From Epiperipatus broadwayi (Eukaryota > Onychophora > Udeonychophora > Euonychophora > Peripatidae), in contig JAQFVV010012400.1 of assembly GCA_028023455.1 (NCBI GenBank), positions 9,724,248 to 9,788,247 of the forward strand: a stretch of DNA of 64,000 nt, given 5' to 3'. Below, piece after piece: positions 25,211 to 35,870 of the stretch (its first letter is position 1; every line of letters starts with the position of its first letter). Below the pieces are notes generated by a model. That model did no database searches and had not been told where the DNA came from. It saw only the letters and a list, made by a program, of their open reading frames with translations. Position numbers and translations under genes: made by a program.

Positions 25211-25376
25211 TGAGAAGGTTCTGGATAGAGATTTTAAATATTTTCTCATACCGCCCTTATCAATTAAGAGCTTGTTTGAGCTATTGGTATGCTCTCTGTA
25301 TTACATTTTTGTAAATACAAGTTTATAAAAGTGATGTCACGTTATGTATGACCTGCTTTTTTGAATTATGATTATA

Positions 25377-26779
25377 AAGATTAATAAAATATCCATTTTT
25401 TGTTTACATTAAGTACCAAAAGAAAATCTAGGTAATTATTTAAAGGCTGAGTTATGCATTCAACTGAAGGAAATATAATCAATAACCACAAATAATTTTG
25501 GAGAAAATAAAAATAATTTAGTTTTGGAAAGATGATGTTTATGTATACATTATAATAAAGCTTTGTTAGATGAAATCTGTCATTATTAAATTGTCTTTTT
25601 TAGTACTGTCTTTCACATAAGTTTTTAAACACATTTTTGATAGAGAGATTAAATGAAATAAAGATTGAAAGGATTGCAGATAAATATTTATTAAAAATGT
25701 GGCACTTTATTAAATAAAGTAAGTTTGTGTAATGTATAACAGTAAATACAAAATAACAATGGGTTGGCTCTTGAAGATTTATGAGAACTTGACCCAACTG
25801 AGGAGAGGTAGTGGCTAATATGCATCTTATGAACAATTGGAATATTTTTTTCTTAATGTCTACAACTGCATATTCAAAATGTATTAATGGTTTGATTTTT
25901 TAATTATATATAAAGATATATAGTTGAAATTAAAATAAGTAATTAAGAATATTTATCCACTGAAATCAGAAGTATTTCAGTAAGTACAGCATAATCATGT
26001 GATCTTTTGCTTGAGAAATCATGTGACATTTTAGAACCAAAACCACTGAAAAATAGCTACAAATATAAATTATGTAAATATATTTTTAAAATCTTTAAAT
26101 AATTTTCAGTATTAATCCTTAAGCATTTTTTTAAACCCCTAGTGGTGATTGGACTAAATTTCCATCTTTTTATTTGATCAAATTTACTTTAATTTTTTAT
26201 TATACTTTCAGAACTTAAAAATACTATTTTAGCTTTGCAAATATATAAAAAAGTATTAAACTGAAATATTAGTAGAGTATTTATAAAGAGCAATTATTTT
26301 TCTTATTGAATGACTATCATATTATTAGTAAAAGTCAGTTTTTAATAAAATAGCATAAATAACATAATAAACTTTATATTTAGTCATACTAAGTTGACTG
26401 ATTGTGAAATCAAAAGTACCATATTTTATGTGTTTTATGAACTTTTTTATTATTATTTGTATATAACTTTTTAAATTTATACTCCCCACCCTTTATTTTT
26501 AAGTCACAATTTTCTAATTTGTTTTTATCAAAGAATCACAATGAATCTCCTCATTCCCTTTTTATCAAAAAACAAAAAAATAAATTATCTCCTCATTCCC
26601 CATAGAGTGAAAGCAATTTAAAAATGAGAGCAGAGAAAAAGAATATCTTCAATTTTGTAAATCTTAGTGATTTTGCAATTGAAATTTTAACGTAACAAAA
26701 TTACTTTTATTTTTTAAAATAATTTTTATTATTAAAAAAGTTTATATTATACAATGCATTTTACATCTATATTGGACAA
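25377..26779. other. A+T-rich spacer with a SINE B fragment
   Basis: A minus-strand family B 3' end (AAATGTCACATGATT) lies at about 26010-26030. CTCCTCATTCCC occurs twice at 26549 and 26590 in a short direct repeat. The minus frame at 25600-25836 is not supported as a gene. Confidence 0.45.
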
Positions 26780-26784
26780 AAATT

Positions 26785-27010
26785 ATTGCTAGAAGAGGTG
26801 GTAATAGATGGACAATTGAAATTTTGAACTGGATTCCAAGAGATTGTAAAAGACCCAGAAAGAGACCACGTGTGAGATGGATGGATGAAATAAGAAAGTG
26901 TGCAGGGGTGATGTGGAGAAGAGAAGCTAAAGATAGGAAAAGATAGATTGAACTTGGAGAGACCATCCTGCAGTGGATTGATAATGGTTGATGATGATGA
27001 TGGTAGTGAT
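26785..27010 (+). mobile_element. RTE-like LINE 3' end, 5' truncated
   Basis: The plus strand reads RWTIEILNWIPRDCKRPRKR, then VRWMDEIRKCAGVMWRREAK, a stop, and IELGETILQWIDNG before the terminal stop. It ends in a short GATGAT run (26990-27003). The same C-terminal segment and GATGAT tail end the element at 36.5-38.8 kb. This is the usual product of incomplete target-primed reverse transcription. The minus frame at 26742-26966 is its antisense shadow. Confidence 0.8.
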
Positions 27011-27114
27011 ATAAAAAAATCTAGTATGCTTATATTTCACTGCAATAGTTTAACTGCAATAGTTTAACTTCTAATTGAATTATATGCATGATATTTGTAA
27101 CCACTAAGGTAGAA

Positions 27115-27205
27115 TAGTTTGGAACAGTGGTAGAGTGGGAGTCTTTAGAACTCAAGCTCAATTATATTATGAATTTTTATCTGAACTCCTTAGAAATAAA
27201 GCATT
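27115..27205 (+). repeat. SINE family B, head fragment
   Basis: GGAACAGTGGTAGAGTGGGA gives a good A-box-like head, followed by CTTTAGAACTCAAGC. The 3' part is lost. Just downstream, TGGTATTAATGTCCCGTGA is repeated in tandem at about 27301-27344. Confidence 0.45.
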
Positions 27206-28016
27206 AGATTTTTATTGAGATCAGATTATAGTTTATCTTTTTTAGGAATATATATGTTAATAATAATAGACAACAAAATTTGAATAAGATTATATAATAC
27301 TGTGGTATTAATGTCCCGTGACTATGGTATTAATGTCCCGTGAGCAGTATGGTGGCTTCATGTTACTTTTGATAACAAGAGAACAATGCTTTCAAAATAT
27401 TAATGCATGATTGGAGCAATATCTTTTTTTAATACTACCATTTTTTTCTCAGAGCGTTGGCATCACAAAGTCTTATAAAATGTACATTTTATTTTTCATT
27501 TTTACAGATATGTAGATATATTGTGTTCTTGTATTCTTTCTCCATTTTCTTTTAATTGTCTTCAGTCATGTAAGTTAGTATGGAACTCATTTGTGACAAT
27601 CATTATCTCTGCACTATGACAATAAAATTATATATTAGTGTAATACATTTCCTTTTTTTTTTATTACTTGCATAGTAATTCTAAGTCCAATCATTTTCTT
27701 TTTTTTGATTCTATATTCTTTGTTTTATACTTTATGGTGGCTTTTTGTTTATTATTCTGGAGATATGGTGACCATATTCACTTATGAATAGCTGATAATG
27801 ATGGTATATGCATATTAATGTGTTAAATTCATAATTGTATTTAAATGTATTAAACCACCAAACATCACATGATCACCATTTCTTATGCTTGCTCACAACT
27901 GTTATTAAAACAGGCAAAACTCTCCATACAGTAGTGCCACTCAGTGCAAGCTAGAGTAATATGGATGCCAGAAGGTGGGTGCATAAATTCCCTAACTAGT
28001 GCCTATTCATCCAATA

Positions 28017-28057
28017 TTCCCAGACTAGTTTCTGGCTGTGGTCTTCATCAGTGAGGA
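28017..28057 (-). ncRNA. Hammerhead-like motif, subfamily 1 (copy B, left arm)
   Basis: Minus-strand RNA: stem I UCCUCA; intact CUGAUGA; stem-loop II region AGACCACAGCCA (weakened); intact GAAA; C, UA, G; triplet GUC; stem I UGGGAA with one mismatch. Core bases and cleavage triplet are canonical. Confidence 0.6.
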
Positions 28058-28407
28058 GTTTTGAATCTGAATGCACTGCACCTAAATCTTAGGATCAAAT
28101 GCAACCCTCCATCAGCTACCTTTTATCTCTACTAACTACAAAACTATGAGAATAAAATTAAAAACATTAATTTCAATCTAAGCTCATTAGCTTATATAGT
28201 TATATAGGTCTGAACTCAGTTCAGTACCCATACATTTTGGTGTCTTTGGTTCTTTAATAACCATAGCAACCACTATCCTAGATTGAAAATATTATTGTGT
28301 ATTTAATTTTATTTTCATAGTTTTGTAGTTAAGTAGAGATAAAAGGTGGCTTCTTGAGGGTTGCTTTAGATCCTAAGATCTAGGTGCAGTGCTCTCAGAT
28401 CCAAGGC

Positions 28408-28449
28408 TCCTCACTGATGAAGGCCACAATCCAGAAACTAGTCTGGGAT
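28408..28449 (+). ncRNA. Hammerhead-like motif, subfamily 1 (copy B, right arm)
   Basis: Plus-strand RNA: stem I UCCUCA; intact CUGAUGA; stem-loop II AGGCCACAAUCCA with two G-C pairs and a mismatch; intact GAAA; C, UA, G as a two-pair stem III; triplet GUC; stem I UGGGAU (four pairs). All core positions I can judge are canonical, which makes this the copy most likely to retain some activity. Weak stem II is its main defect. Confidence 0.65.
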
Positions 28450-28545
28450 ATTGGATGAGCAGGCACTAGATAGGGATTTTATGCACAAGCCTTCTGGCTT
28501 GCACTGAGTGGCACTACTGTATGGAGAGTTTTGCCTGTGTTAATG

Positions 28546-30564
28546 TGTATGTATTGTGTATACTTATGTTCATATTAAATGATCTACTAAAAAACAGGTT
28601 TGTTTCCATGGAACATTAAGATTAACAGTTGTAGCTATTCATAAATCTTTTATCAAATGTTATCATACCATCATATGTTTAAGTTTTTTTTTTTTTTTTT
28701 AAGTATTATTTATATATATAACAGTGCTAATAACTTCTAAGATGCATTTTGTTCAATCAGATCTTTTAATTTTTAATCAAATTAAAAAGAATATTAACGA
28801 TTATTTGTATATTTATTGCAAGATGATTATTATAGATATATACTTTATAAAAAATTGTATCCATAAACTGAATGTGTATATAAATCTATAAGTACAAAAT
28901 AGTGATGTGTCACATTTAGAGAATTATGTAGGACGTTTGACTAAAGGAACTGGTTACAGGATTTTAGCATTAATTTTTTTTTTTTTTTCAGTGATTGCAT
29001 CCATATATGTGACATTTAAAGAATTTCTAAAAATATATAACACTTGAATAAAAATATAAGTGATTAAAAAATAGAGAATATCATTGCTTATATAAAAATA
29101 TTTTAATAAATAGAGGGATTTGAATTCATGATATTTCAATCTACTCATCCTCCACTCCATCTTAAGCAACCGATAACATTGCCACACTCGTGAAACAGAT
29201 ACATGATTCTCAGTATAAATTGCCGTAGAAAAATATTTTAGATATATTTTAAAATCTTTATCTATCTTTATATATTTTAAACAGGTGAATAAAGACGTCT
29301 TGAAAAAGGTAAAAGATGATCAAGATGCATTTCTGCTTGAATCAACATTCTTTAGTTGGCCAGGTCATACCCATTCACATATCTTCATTTTTATTCACTA
29401 TTTATCAATAGTACATTGCTATAACAATTTATAAATATCAAATTTCTGGCATTCACTTATTTGACAACAATGTCTTTAGATAAATAGATTATTGACAATT
29501 ACAAATCATCTGTTGAATTAGAGATTTTTGAACTAATTATTAAATTTTTTGTTCAAATCTATATATCTAATGTTAAATCAATTATAATAATTTTAAACCT
29601 ATTAAATAATAATTATTGATTATTTTTGTAATATACATTGTAATAAACACAAATTATGCAGTCTTAGAGAATGATAAAGGTATACATTCAAGAACATTAT
29701 TTCAGTAGTTTAGCCTATATATTGATCAAAATCAGAGTAGTTCTTGGACTATAGATTGTAGTCAGATGAGAAAAATAACAGTTGGTTATATTGTGAAATT
29801 GTTTAAGGATGAAATATGAAATAATAGCTAAATCTTTCTAAAAGATCATTTTTCTTTGTTACCTGATCAGTATTCCTGAAAGAAATGGATATTACTACTA
29901 ATGCAAAATATTAGAGAAAAGTATATGAAATTTATATTTCATCTTATCTTCTCTAACAATTTTTCATAAATGGGATTTTTAATGTTTTTCATATATGTAT
30001 TGTCTTTCCATCTGTTTTTAAATACTTATTATGGTTATTATTGATATCTACATTGAATGAAGGAACAATATGAAATGATTTTGATAACATTTTATTACAA
30101 TCAAATCAGTGATAAAATACTCTTCAAACTGTTTAAAGGAAAGCTGCATTGGTTGAAATTTTTGAATAGGCAATATCTTTTTCATATTAATGTCAGATAG
30201 GACAGAGTTGATGCTGACTTGATTTCGGTTTATTTCAGTAAACAACCACCATCTATTATAAAATTGAGTAATCAATGATATTCAAATACTGTATTGTTCA
30301 TTAATCTCATCTCCAACCAAGTTCTGATTTAGTCACTTATCAGTGAGACTTGGCATAAGCCATAATTATGCACCTTTGGGTCACTTTAAAAGTTTGTTTA
30401 TGATCAGGGTAATAGCTCGAAATCAAAAAATCCTAAGGTTTTGAATCCAGTAAATTTACTAGTATACTTGTGTTGATCTAATAGCAGTCTGTAATCATTA
30501 GTTTTTTTCTTGGTTAGGAATATTAGCACTTACACAGTAATACTTGCTTCCTTCAGCTCATTTC
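28546..30564. other. A+T-rich spacer
   Basis: Long T runs at 28685-28701 and 28976-28989. A possible degraded tRNA-like repeat near 30405-30475 has GGTAATAGCTCGA and GGTTTTGAATCCAG. Frames 28954-29187 and 30048-30275 (minus) lack family features. Confidence 0.45.
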
Positions 30565-31260
30565 ACCAAAAAAAAAAAAAAAAGTCTATTTCTCCTCTAC
30601 TGTAGCACCATTTATTGTAAGCTTAAGTAATCAGTGGTTGACAGATGATAATGCATTTTATTAATTTCCATACTCCGAGTAGGTTCCAACTTTTGCTTTC
30701 ATCAGTGAGGACTTGGAATTAAAAGATTGAACTGATGCAGTTATATATTTGGTAATCACCTTTAACTTCTCTTTTACAACAAATTAATTTTCTAAAAATT
30801 AAAAAAAAAAATCCTAAGATTTTAAGCCCAAGCCACCCTGATTCTATAATTATATAGACTTGATATATCATTAATTATTTTTTTTAGTAACCTTAGTTTA
30901 AACTGTAAAAAAGTTATTTCTTTGATTAGTGATATTAATATCATTACATTATACTTCTCTATTAATCAGTGTTTGCTGGATGTAATGGAATTATTAATTT
31001 TCACCAGATAAGTTTCTGTCTTTTCCCTTTATGCTTGAGTTCAAAGCCTTTGTGTTTTTTTTTTTTTTTGAAATTTCAAATAATAACTTGACAGTAAAAA
31101 AGGAATTAAGATTTGATTCCAGTTGCATAACTGCATTACTTCTAGCTTTGAATCCTAAGATCTCGTGTATAAAGGCAATAATCAGAGGCCAATCTGGAAA
31201 TGGGAGATTAATATATTTCACTGCCATCTAGTAACTATTGATTACTCAAGTTTTTAAGCA
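30565..31260. mobile_element. Foldback element, highly diverged relative
   Basis: The left part (CTACTGTAGCACCATTTATT, then TTAAGTAATCAGTGGTTGAC) aligns with the arm of copy B. The right part is its inverted partner (complement: CTTGAGTAATCAATAGTTAC). The centre has AATTATATAGACTTGATA and TTTTAGTAACCTTAG, matching the centre of subfamilies 1 and 2. The overlapping frames at 30994-31227 and 31031-31231 are mirror shadows of the arm, not genes. Confidence 0.6.
30672..30711 (-). ncRNA. Decayed hammerhead-like motif (old relative)
   Basis: Minus RNA keeps stem I strand UCCUCA and an intact CUGAUGA, a plausible stem II (AGC and GUU around AAAA), then GGAACC where GAAAC is expected. The cleavage triplet and the second stem I strand are lost. 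Confidence 0.35.
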
Positions 31261-32154
31261 AAAATACTCTTGATGTTATCTATTAATAAAAAATGTTAAT
31301 TCTCTGAAATCATTCTAAGAGACATATGTATCATAAATAATCACATGTGATCTGCAGTCACTCAATTATGTAACTATATTGTTGCAGCATTTGTCCTCTT
31401 TCTTAATAATTAGCACCACTTTGTAGTAACTAGTAGGTGTTGTATTCTGTTATACATTGAAATTTGCTTATTTGGATGGGAAGCATGTAATCATAGTTAC
31501 CTAAGGATATGATTTTAATAATAAAAAAATCACATCACTGTATATCTTTTTTACCAAATGACATTTATTAAATCTTTTAAATAATATATTTTTTAATATG
31601 ATTGTGATATATCAAAATTTAAAGCAAGAGTTATATGCAGTCCTAAATTACATATCCACTACCATTACATTAGAGCAGACAAAACTAAATTATTATTCTT
31701 ATCTTAAGCTTCCTAGTTAAAAGAAGTATGACAAAATCTTCTACATAGATTATTCTTCTCAACTTTATAATATACAAAGTTATTATTTGTAATTTAGCAG
31801 ATAAAAGTATATATATCCTAAACATTTATTTCTATTGCTCTTAGAGAATAAATTACTTATTTATCTATATATTGCACTTGAAACAGCATATGTGGAGCTA
31901 TATTATGAATTAATAATTGGTTAACACATTCGGGAGCTTTGTGTTCTCATATTCATAGTTTTATGGAAATTTAATCATGTCTCTATGTACTTAGAAAAAT
32001 CTTGATATTGTCTTTGTGCTAACATATAATCATACAGTCTATGAACTAAAGCATAGAATACCTATCTTACTACTGTATAGTTTGTGTATTTATATTTACT
32101 GTATTTAATATATACATATGTCTGCCTATCCCTTGCATATGTATTTAATGGATT
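31261..32154. other. A+T-rich spacer
   Basis: Nothing recognisable on either strand. Confidence 0.5.
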
Positions 32155-32540
32155 ATGTCCTGTACATGTGGGGTCAGATTGACCTTAGGTCAACATGGGT
32201 GTGACAATAATCTCGGCCTCAGGGTGGCCTTTGAGCGTTCCATCATCAGATTTCCAATTGGATGGACGGTTGAAGAGTTGCAGTGTGGAGTGGATTGAAG
32301 CCTGTCCATTAAAGTAGGAGGATTTGCTATCTTAATATATATCTGAGCACTTGTAGCATATATGTGTAGAGATGGTAATCTGGACCAACTGATGGTTGCT
32401 GGTTTAGCATGAAATACATATATTGGTGATTATTTATCTTTTCAACATATGTGTGTTCAAGTGTATCAGTGTTATGAGATGGTGTGGAGAGTGGTGGGTC
32501 ATGTGAAAGTCTGTGCTCATACCCTGTCTATTATACATAG
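32155..32540 (+). repeat. Repeat family C with a GC-richer hairpin-forming block
   Basis: 32160-32300 is clearly more GC-rich than its flanks. It contains a palindrome TTGACCTTAGGTCAA (32179-32193) and a GGCC-TCAGGGT-GGCC hairpin (32215-32229). From 32375 it joins sequence shared with other loci: GACCAACTGATGGTTGCTGG, GGTTTAGCATGAAATACATA and TTGGTGATTATTTATC, also at 23740 and, diverged, at about 62075. It finishes with the tRNA-like module (TGTTATGAGATGGTGTGG). It may be a composite SINE. Confidence 0.45.
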
Positions 32541-33769
32541 CTTCAGTAATTAATAGTGTGAAAAAGTATTAACTATTTGTGCTTGCATCCCAATCTATAT
32601 GACTACCATTATGAATTATCCCTGTGATTTTTTTTTTGCATAGTGTTCTCATGATGCACCCATTTTGCAATCAGTTTTGTGAATGCTCTTTCAATTTATT
32701 ATTATATTGTTTTGTTTTTTCTATTTTCCTTTTTTAAATTTTTTATTAATTATTTTGTTGATGTTTTAATGTTTTTTTTTTTTAAAAATTAAATTGTATT
32801 GTAGATATGACTATATAAGTTAAACACATGTTATATGGGGTTGCAATGATAAGTATCCATGAGAAATATTGGAACCTTATTGAGTAGATGTGGATGAACT
32901 AATTGTAAATTTATATTCAGTTTTTAATAATTTTGTAGCAAGACTTACATGTGATCTCAGCGGCTGGGTTAACTAAGCCATAGAGAACTATGGGTAGTAA
33001 TTTGATGTAGCTTGCCACTTTTTTGACAATTTAACGTAGCATCTTAACCATATTATATACTTTAAGGACTCATTATCCCATAGTAGAGAAGACATAAAAA
33101 TATATCTTATTTTTTAAAGCCAGTTTTGTAAATAGAAAAATTCCTTTCAGTTTTTATCAGCACAGATTATGATAAGCTAATAGTTTATATTGTGAAATCA
33201 TATCTTTGGAGCCAAAATCATAAATTTCTGAATAAAACTAACAACATTCACCTTTCTACATATTCAAGGTTTTGCAAAACAACATATCCACAATATTTGC
33301 TTATTGCCAGATGGAGAGAGGTTGATTGGTTATTTTCTATTCTAAATTTTATCTGCCTATTAAAAATACTTAAATACCCATTTACTGATCAATATTGAAT
33401 GATTAGGTGGATTTATTATGAACTGTTTACCTGAAAGAAAAGTTGTGTATTTGATTAGTATAAATGCATGGTGTGTGGTTTTATATACAGAGATCATAGG
33501 AAAAAATATTAAATTGTGATCTAGCTATTTGCTTTGTAAATATTTGATTTCAATATTCGCATATAGATAAAAATAATAATTTGGATTTACTATTTATATT
33601 ATTTATTAATAATTTGGATTTAGAAGCCGCGAATAATAACTTAATATCCCTTGGGAAATTCAGAACTACACATTTCATAACCATTAGAATTTTTAAAATG
33701 CACTTTCTTACTGTGCTGATTTAATATTTAAATTAGTCTGGACCACTTTCACAGATTAGTTTCTTTTCT

Positions 33770-34346
33770 CTCACATGCACAGGCTTTTCAAACGCACCAT
33801 CTGCTTCAAGGAAAAGGCATAGTAATCATAGGGAAGAGGGGGAGGGGATGTTTTGAAGAGCAGGCAGAAGGGCTGTTTATAAAATGTTATCACTATCTCC
33901 GCTATAAAGTAATAAATCTTTCCATCAGCATGAGAATCACATGACCAGTGGCTACATCTTCACAAAGGGTACCGGTATGTCAAAAGCTGGTGTTTTATCT
34001 ATGATTTATGATTCTTAAGCAAAGTGCCGACAGCTACTATTCTTTAACCCAGCGGCCATGGCCAATAGTTTGGGCTAGTGATATGACAATGGAAGGATTT
34101 CTAGATGGAATGAAAGAAAAATATATTAAATACTACAAAGGAATAGAAGAAAAAGAAAGTTTAAACAAACGTATGAAAATTAAAAAAAAAAAAATTAATA
34201 TATATATTTTAAAAAATACAATTATTTATATATATGATGTGAAAGTAAATAAAATGGCTAAGCGAGTGGTTTATATTTTAACAAATATAGTATATGAACT
34301 AGCATTATATACATGTGCGTATGTTTTCCCCCAGAGGGCAGTTTAA
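33770..34346 (+). other. GC-richer island: candidate exon(s), UTR or regulatory element
   Basis: Base composition rises between about 33760 and 34110. A splice-acceptor-like pyrimidine tract (TTTCTTTTCTCTCACATG, then CACAG at about 33781) and a donor-like G-GTATGT (33973) bracket about 190 bp, but all three frames there hit stops, so an exon would be non-coding. Immediately after, the 113-codon frame at 34008-34346 begins MILKQSADSYYSLTQRPWPI and VWASDMTMEGFLDGMKEKY with non-repetitive residues, then degrades into Lys/Ile. I do not recognise the protein. It could be a terminal exon, a first exon with promoter, or a conserved non-coding block. A CACATGACC element at 33938 resembles an E-box. 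Confidence 0.3.
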
Positions 34347-35530
34347 GTATCTCGTCAATATAGTATGATGACAAAGTAATAGCTCTTGTTTATTCATTGT
34401 GGCTGTTCAATATACCTCTAAATTGCACTATTTTCTGCTGAAAAAAACTTTAATAATGACTACCATGATCCGTAATAATTTGACTATGTAGGAAAATAAA
34501 ACCAATTTGTAACCCGTGTAATTTTCCTAATCGTTATATCACATGTTGTACAAAATAATACTATTCAAATTACTCCTAACATAAGTTACTGTTAACTGCT
34601 AGATTTAAAAAATATATGACATAATTCTATCCATTCTAAGTTTAATTCTCACACTGACATTTGTAATCATTAATGATTGTGATTACAGAGGACTATTGCC
34701 CATAGATCTTTTAAGATATTTCCATAAATAAATAATGAAGACAATACTCAGTATGCTATTTGTTTAACAGGTGATAAAGATTTTTGCAAATTTTTATTTT
34801 ATTCATTAGCTTGTAATAGCCTGGAACTTGTGTATCAAACAGTGATTAAATGGTTAACTATGGGTGCATTGTCTAAAAAGTAAATCTTGAAATAGTTTGG
34901 AAATTTTGGGCTATGTGAAAAAACATCCAAATACCTAGAAATTCAAGTTGTGGTTAGATGACTGCTTTAACGATTACTCTATAAGCTATTTTCTACTAAA
35001 AGATTATGTAAATATATGAAAATGTTATACTTGAAAATGATAAAGACTGTGATGACTTAAAATTAGAAATCTAAATTTTTTTTTGTAGACTGACACTGAA
35101 CAGATATACCATGAAATTCCTGGAAAAGATAGTTAAATATTCCATCATGTTTATCAAGTCTCTATGGATGTAAAATTTGTTATTGAAGAAGAATAAGAAA
35201 AGTGTTGATTTTTTTTTTTCCAATTGCATTCCCAGCAAAGACTTTTGAGATTATCACCAACAGCAAGAAAAAAGAATCATTGGATTCTTGATGACATCTT
35301 TTTCTTGAAGCATAAATGACTAGGCTAAAATTGTCTTTTATCCAGTTAATTGATATATGTATGCTTATATGTGAAAATGGTAAAGATTGTGATGACTTAA
35401 TAATAAAAGGATTGTTTTTGTTTTCATGGGATATCAATAAACACAGTAATCAGAAATATTCAAAAATTGCAAAAAGAAGAGGATAACTTGCATTGGTGAG
35501 CATGGGTCTGCACTTCCTTTTTCTTTTTTC
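34347..35530. other. A+T-rich spacer with a short direct repeat
   Basis: AAGACTGTGATGACTTAA (about 35043) recurs as AAGATTGTGATGACTTAA (about 35383) with similar flanks, about 340 bp apart, which suggests a local duplication. The minus frame at 35180-35437 is not supported as a gene. Confidence 0.4.
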
Positions 35531-35765
35531 CGGGGGGGGGGGGGGATCATTTGGGGGGGGGGGTGTGGGGGGGGGGTGGGGTGTGTTTTCTTCTTCCGGC
35601 CCCCCAAAAGGGGGGGGGGGGGGTTGGGGGGTTTTTTTTTTTTTCTTCTTTTGTGGGTTGGGGCGCTCCCTTCCTTTTTGTTTTTGGGTGGTGGGGGTGT
35701 GTGCTTGTGTTTGTTTTAATTTATAATGGTTATGGATTAATTTTTTGTTTTTATTTTTTTTTTTT

Positions 35766-35804
<39 letters not shown>

Positions 35805-35870
35805 TTTTATATAACATATTTTTATTTTGTTTTTTTTTTTATTTTTTAACTAGCTATTAGATGGATTGAT
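35531..35870. repeat. Poly-G/GT block followed by very long poly-T
   Basis: G runs of 6-14 interrupted by T, C-C-G-G-C and A-T-C occupy 35531-35640, then GT-rich sequence to 35710, then T runs to 35850, including one of about 40. No other place in the window looks like this. The plus frames at 35493-35726 and 35551-35814 are Gly/Phe translations of it. It may be real low-complexity DNA with quadruplex potential, or a sequencing or assembly artefact. Confidence 0.7.

Larger units (their letters stand above)
24628..25376. mobile_element. Foldback element(s), subfamily 2, with hammerhead-like motifs
   Basis: A left arm (24628-24780) starts ACCAATAGCTCAAACAAGCT and is followed by a centre (about 24780-24945) with TTTTAATAACCTCAGCATAG. 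A second left-type arm (24945-25130) has AAAAAGCAAGTCATATA, then AATAGCTCAAACAAGCTC. It joins directly to a right arm (25131-25376) that is its complement for nearly 150 bp. I read this as a truncated copy followed by a compact foldback, or one copy with an internal duplication. Motifs are at 24709-24750 (minus) and 25165-25210 (plus). The centre resembles that of the 27.9 kb copy (TTATATAG, AATAACCATAGCAACC). No open frame. Confidence 0.75.
27853..28545. mobile_element. Foldback element, subfamily 1, most complete copy (B)
   Basis: The left arm extension (CACCAAACATCACATGATCA) is followed by AACAGGCAAAACTCTCCATA; the right arm closes with the complement TATGGAGAGTTTTGCCTGT near 28538. Arms are about 260-280 bp and the centre about 150 bp (roughly 28150-28300), carrying TTATATAGTTATATAGGTC and AATAACCATAGCAACCACT. 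Each arm holds a hammerhead-like motif (28017-28057 minus; 28408-28449 plus), so RNA from either strand would contain one. No open frame and no terminal-repeat or transposase signature. It is a non-autonomous element of unassigned class. Confidence 0.85.

Noticed and set aside
26742-26966. Minus-strand 74-codon protein
   Set aside because: Antisense of the RTE-like 3' end.
30994-31231. Overlapping 66- and 77-codon open frames on opposite strands
   Set aside because: They are mirror translations of a foldback arm with no protein features.
32215-32250. Hammerhead ribozyme on the minus strand from CUGAUGA near 32243-32249
   Set aside because: GAAA is not found after a stem II in the right place, and no stem I partner is visible.
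35493-35814. Glycine/phenylalanine-rich proteins
   Set aside because: These are translations of G and T homopolymer runs.
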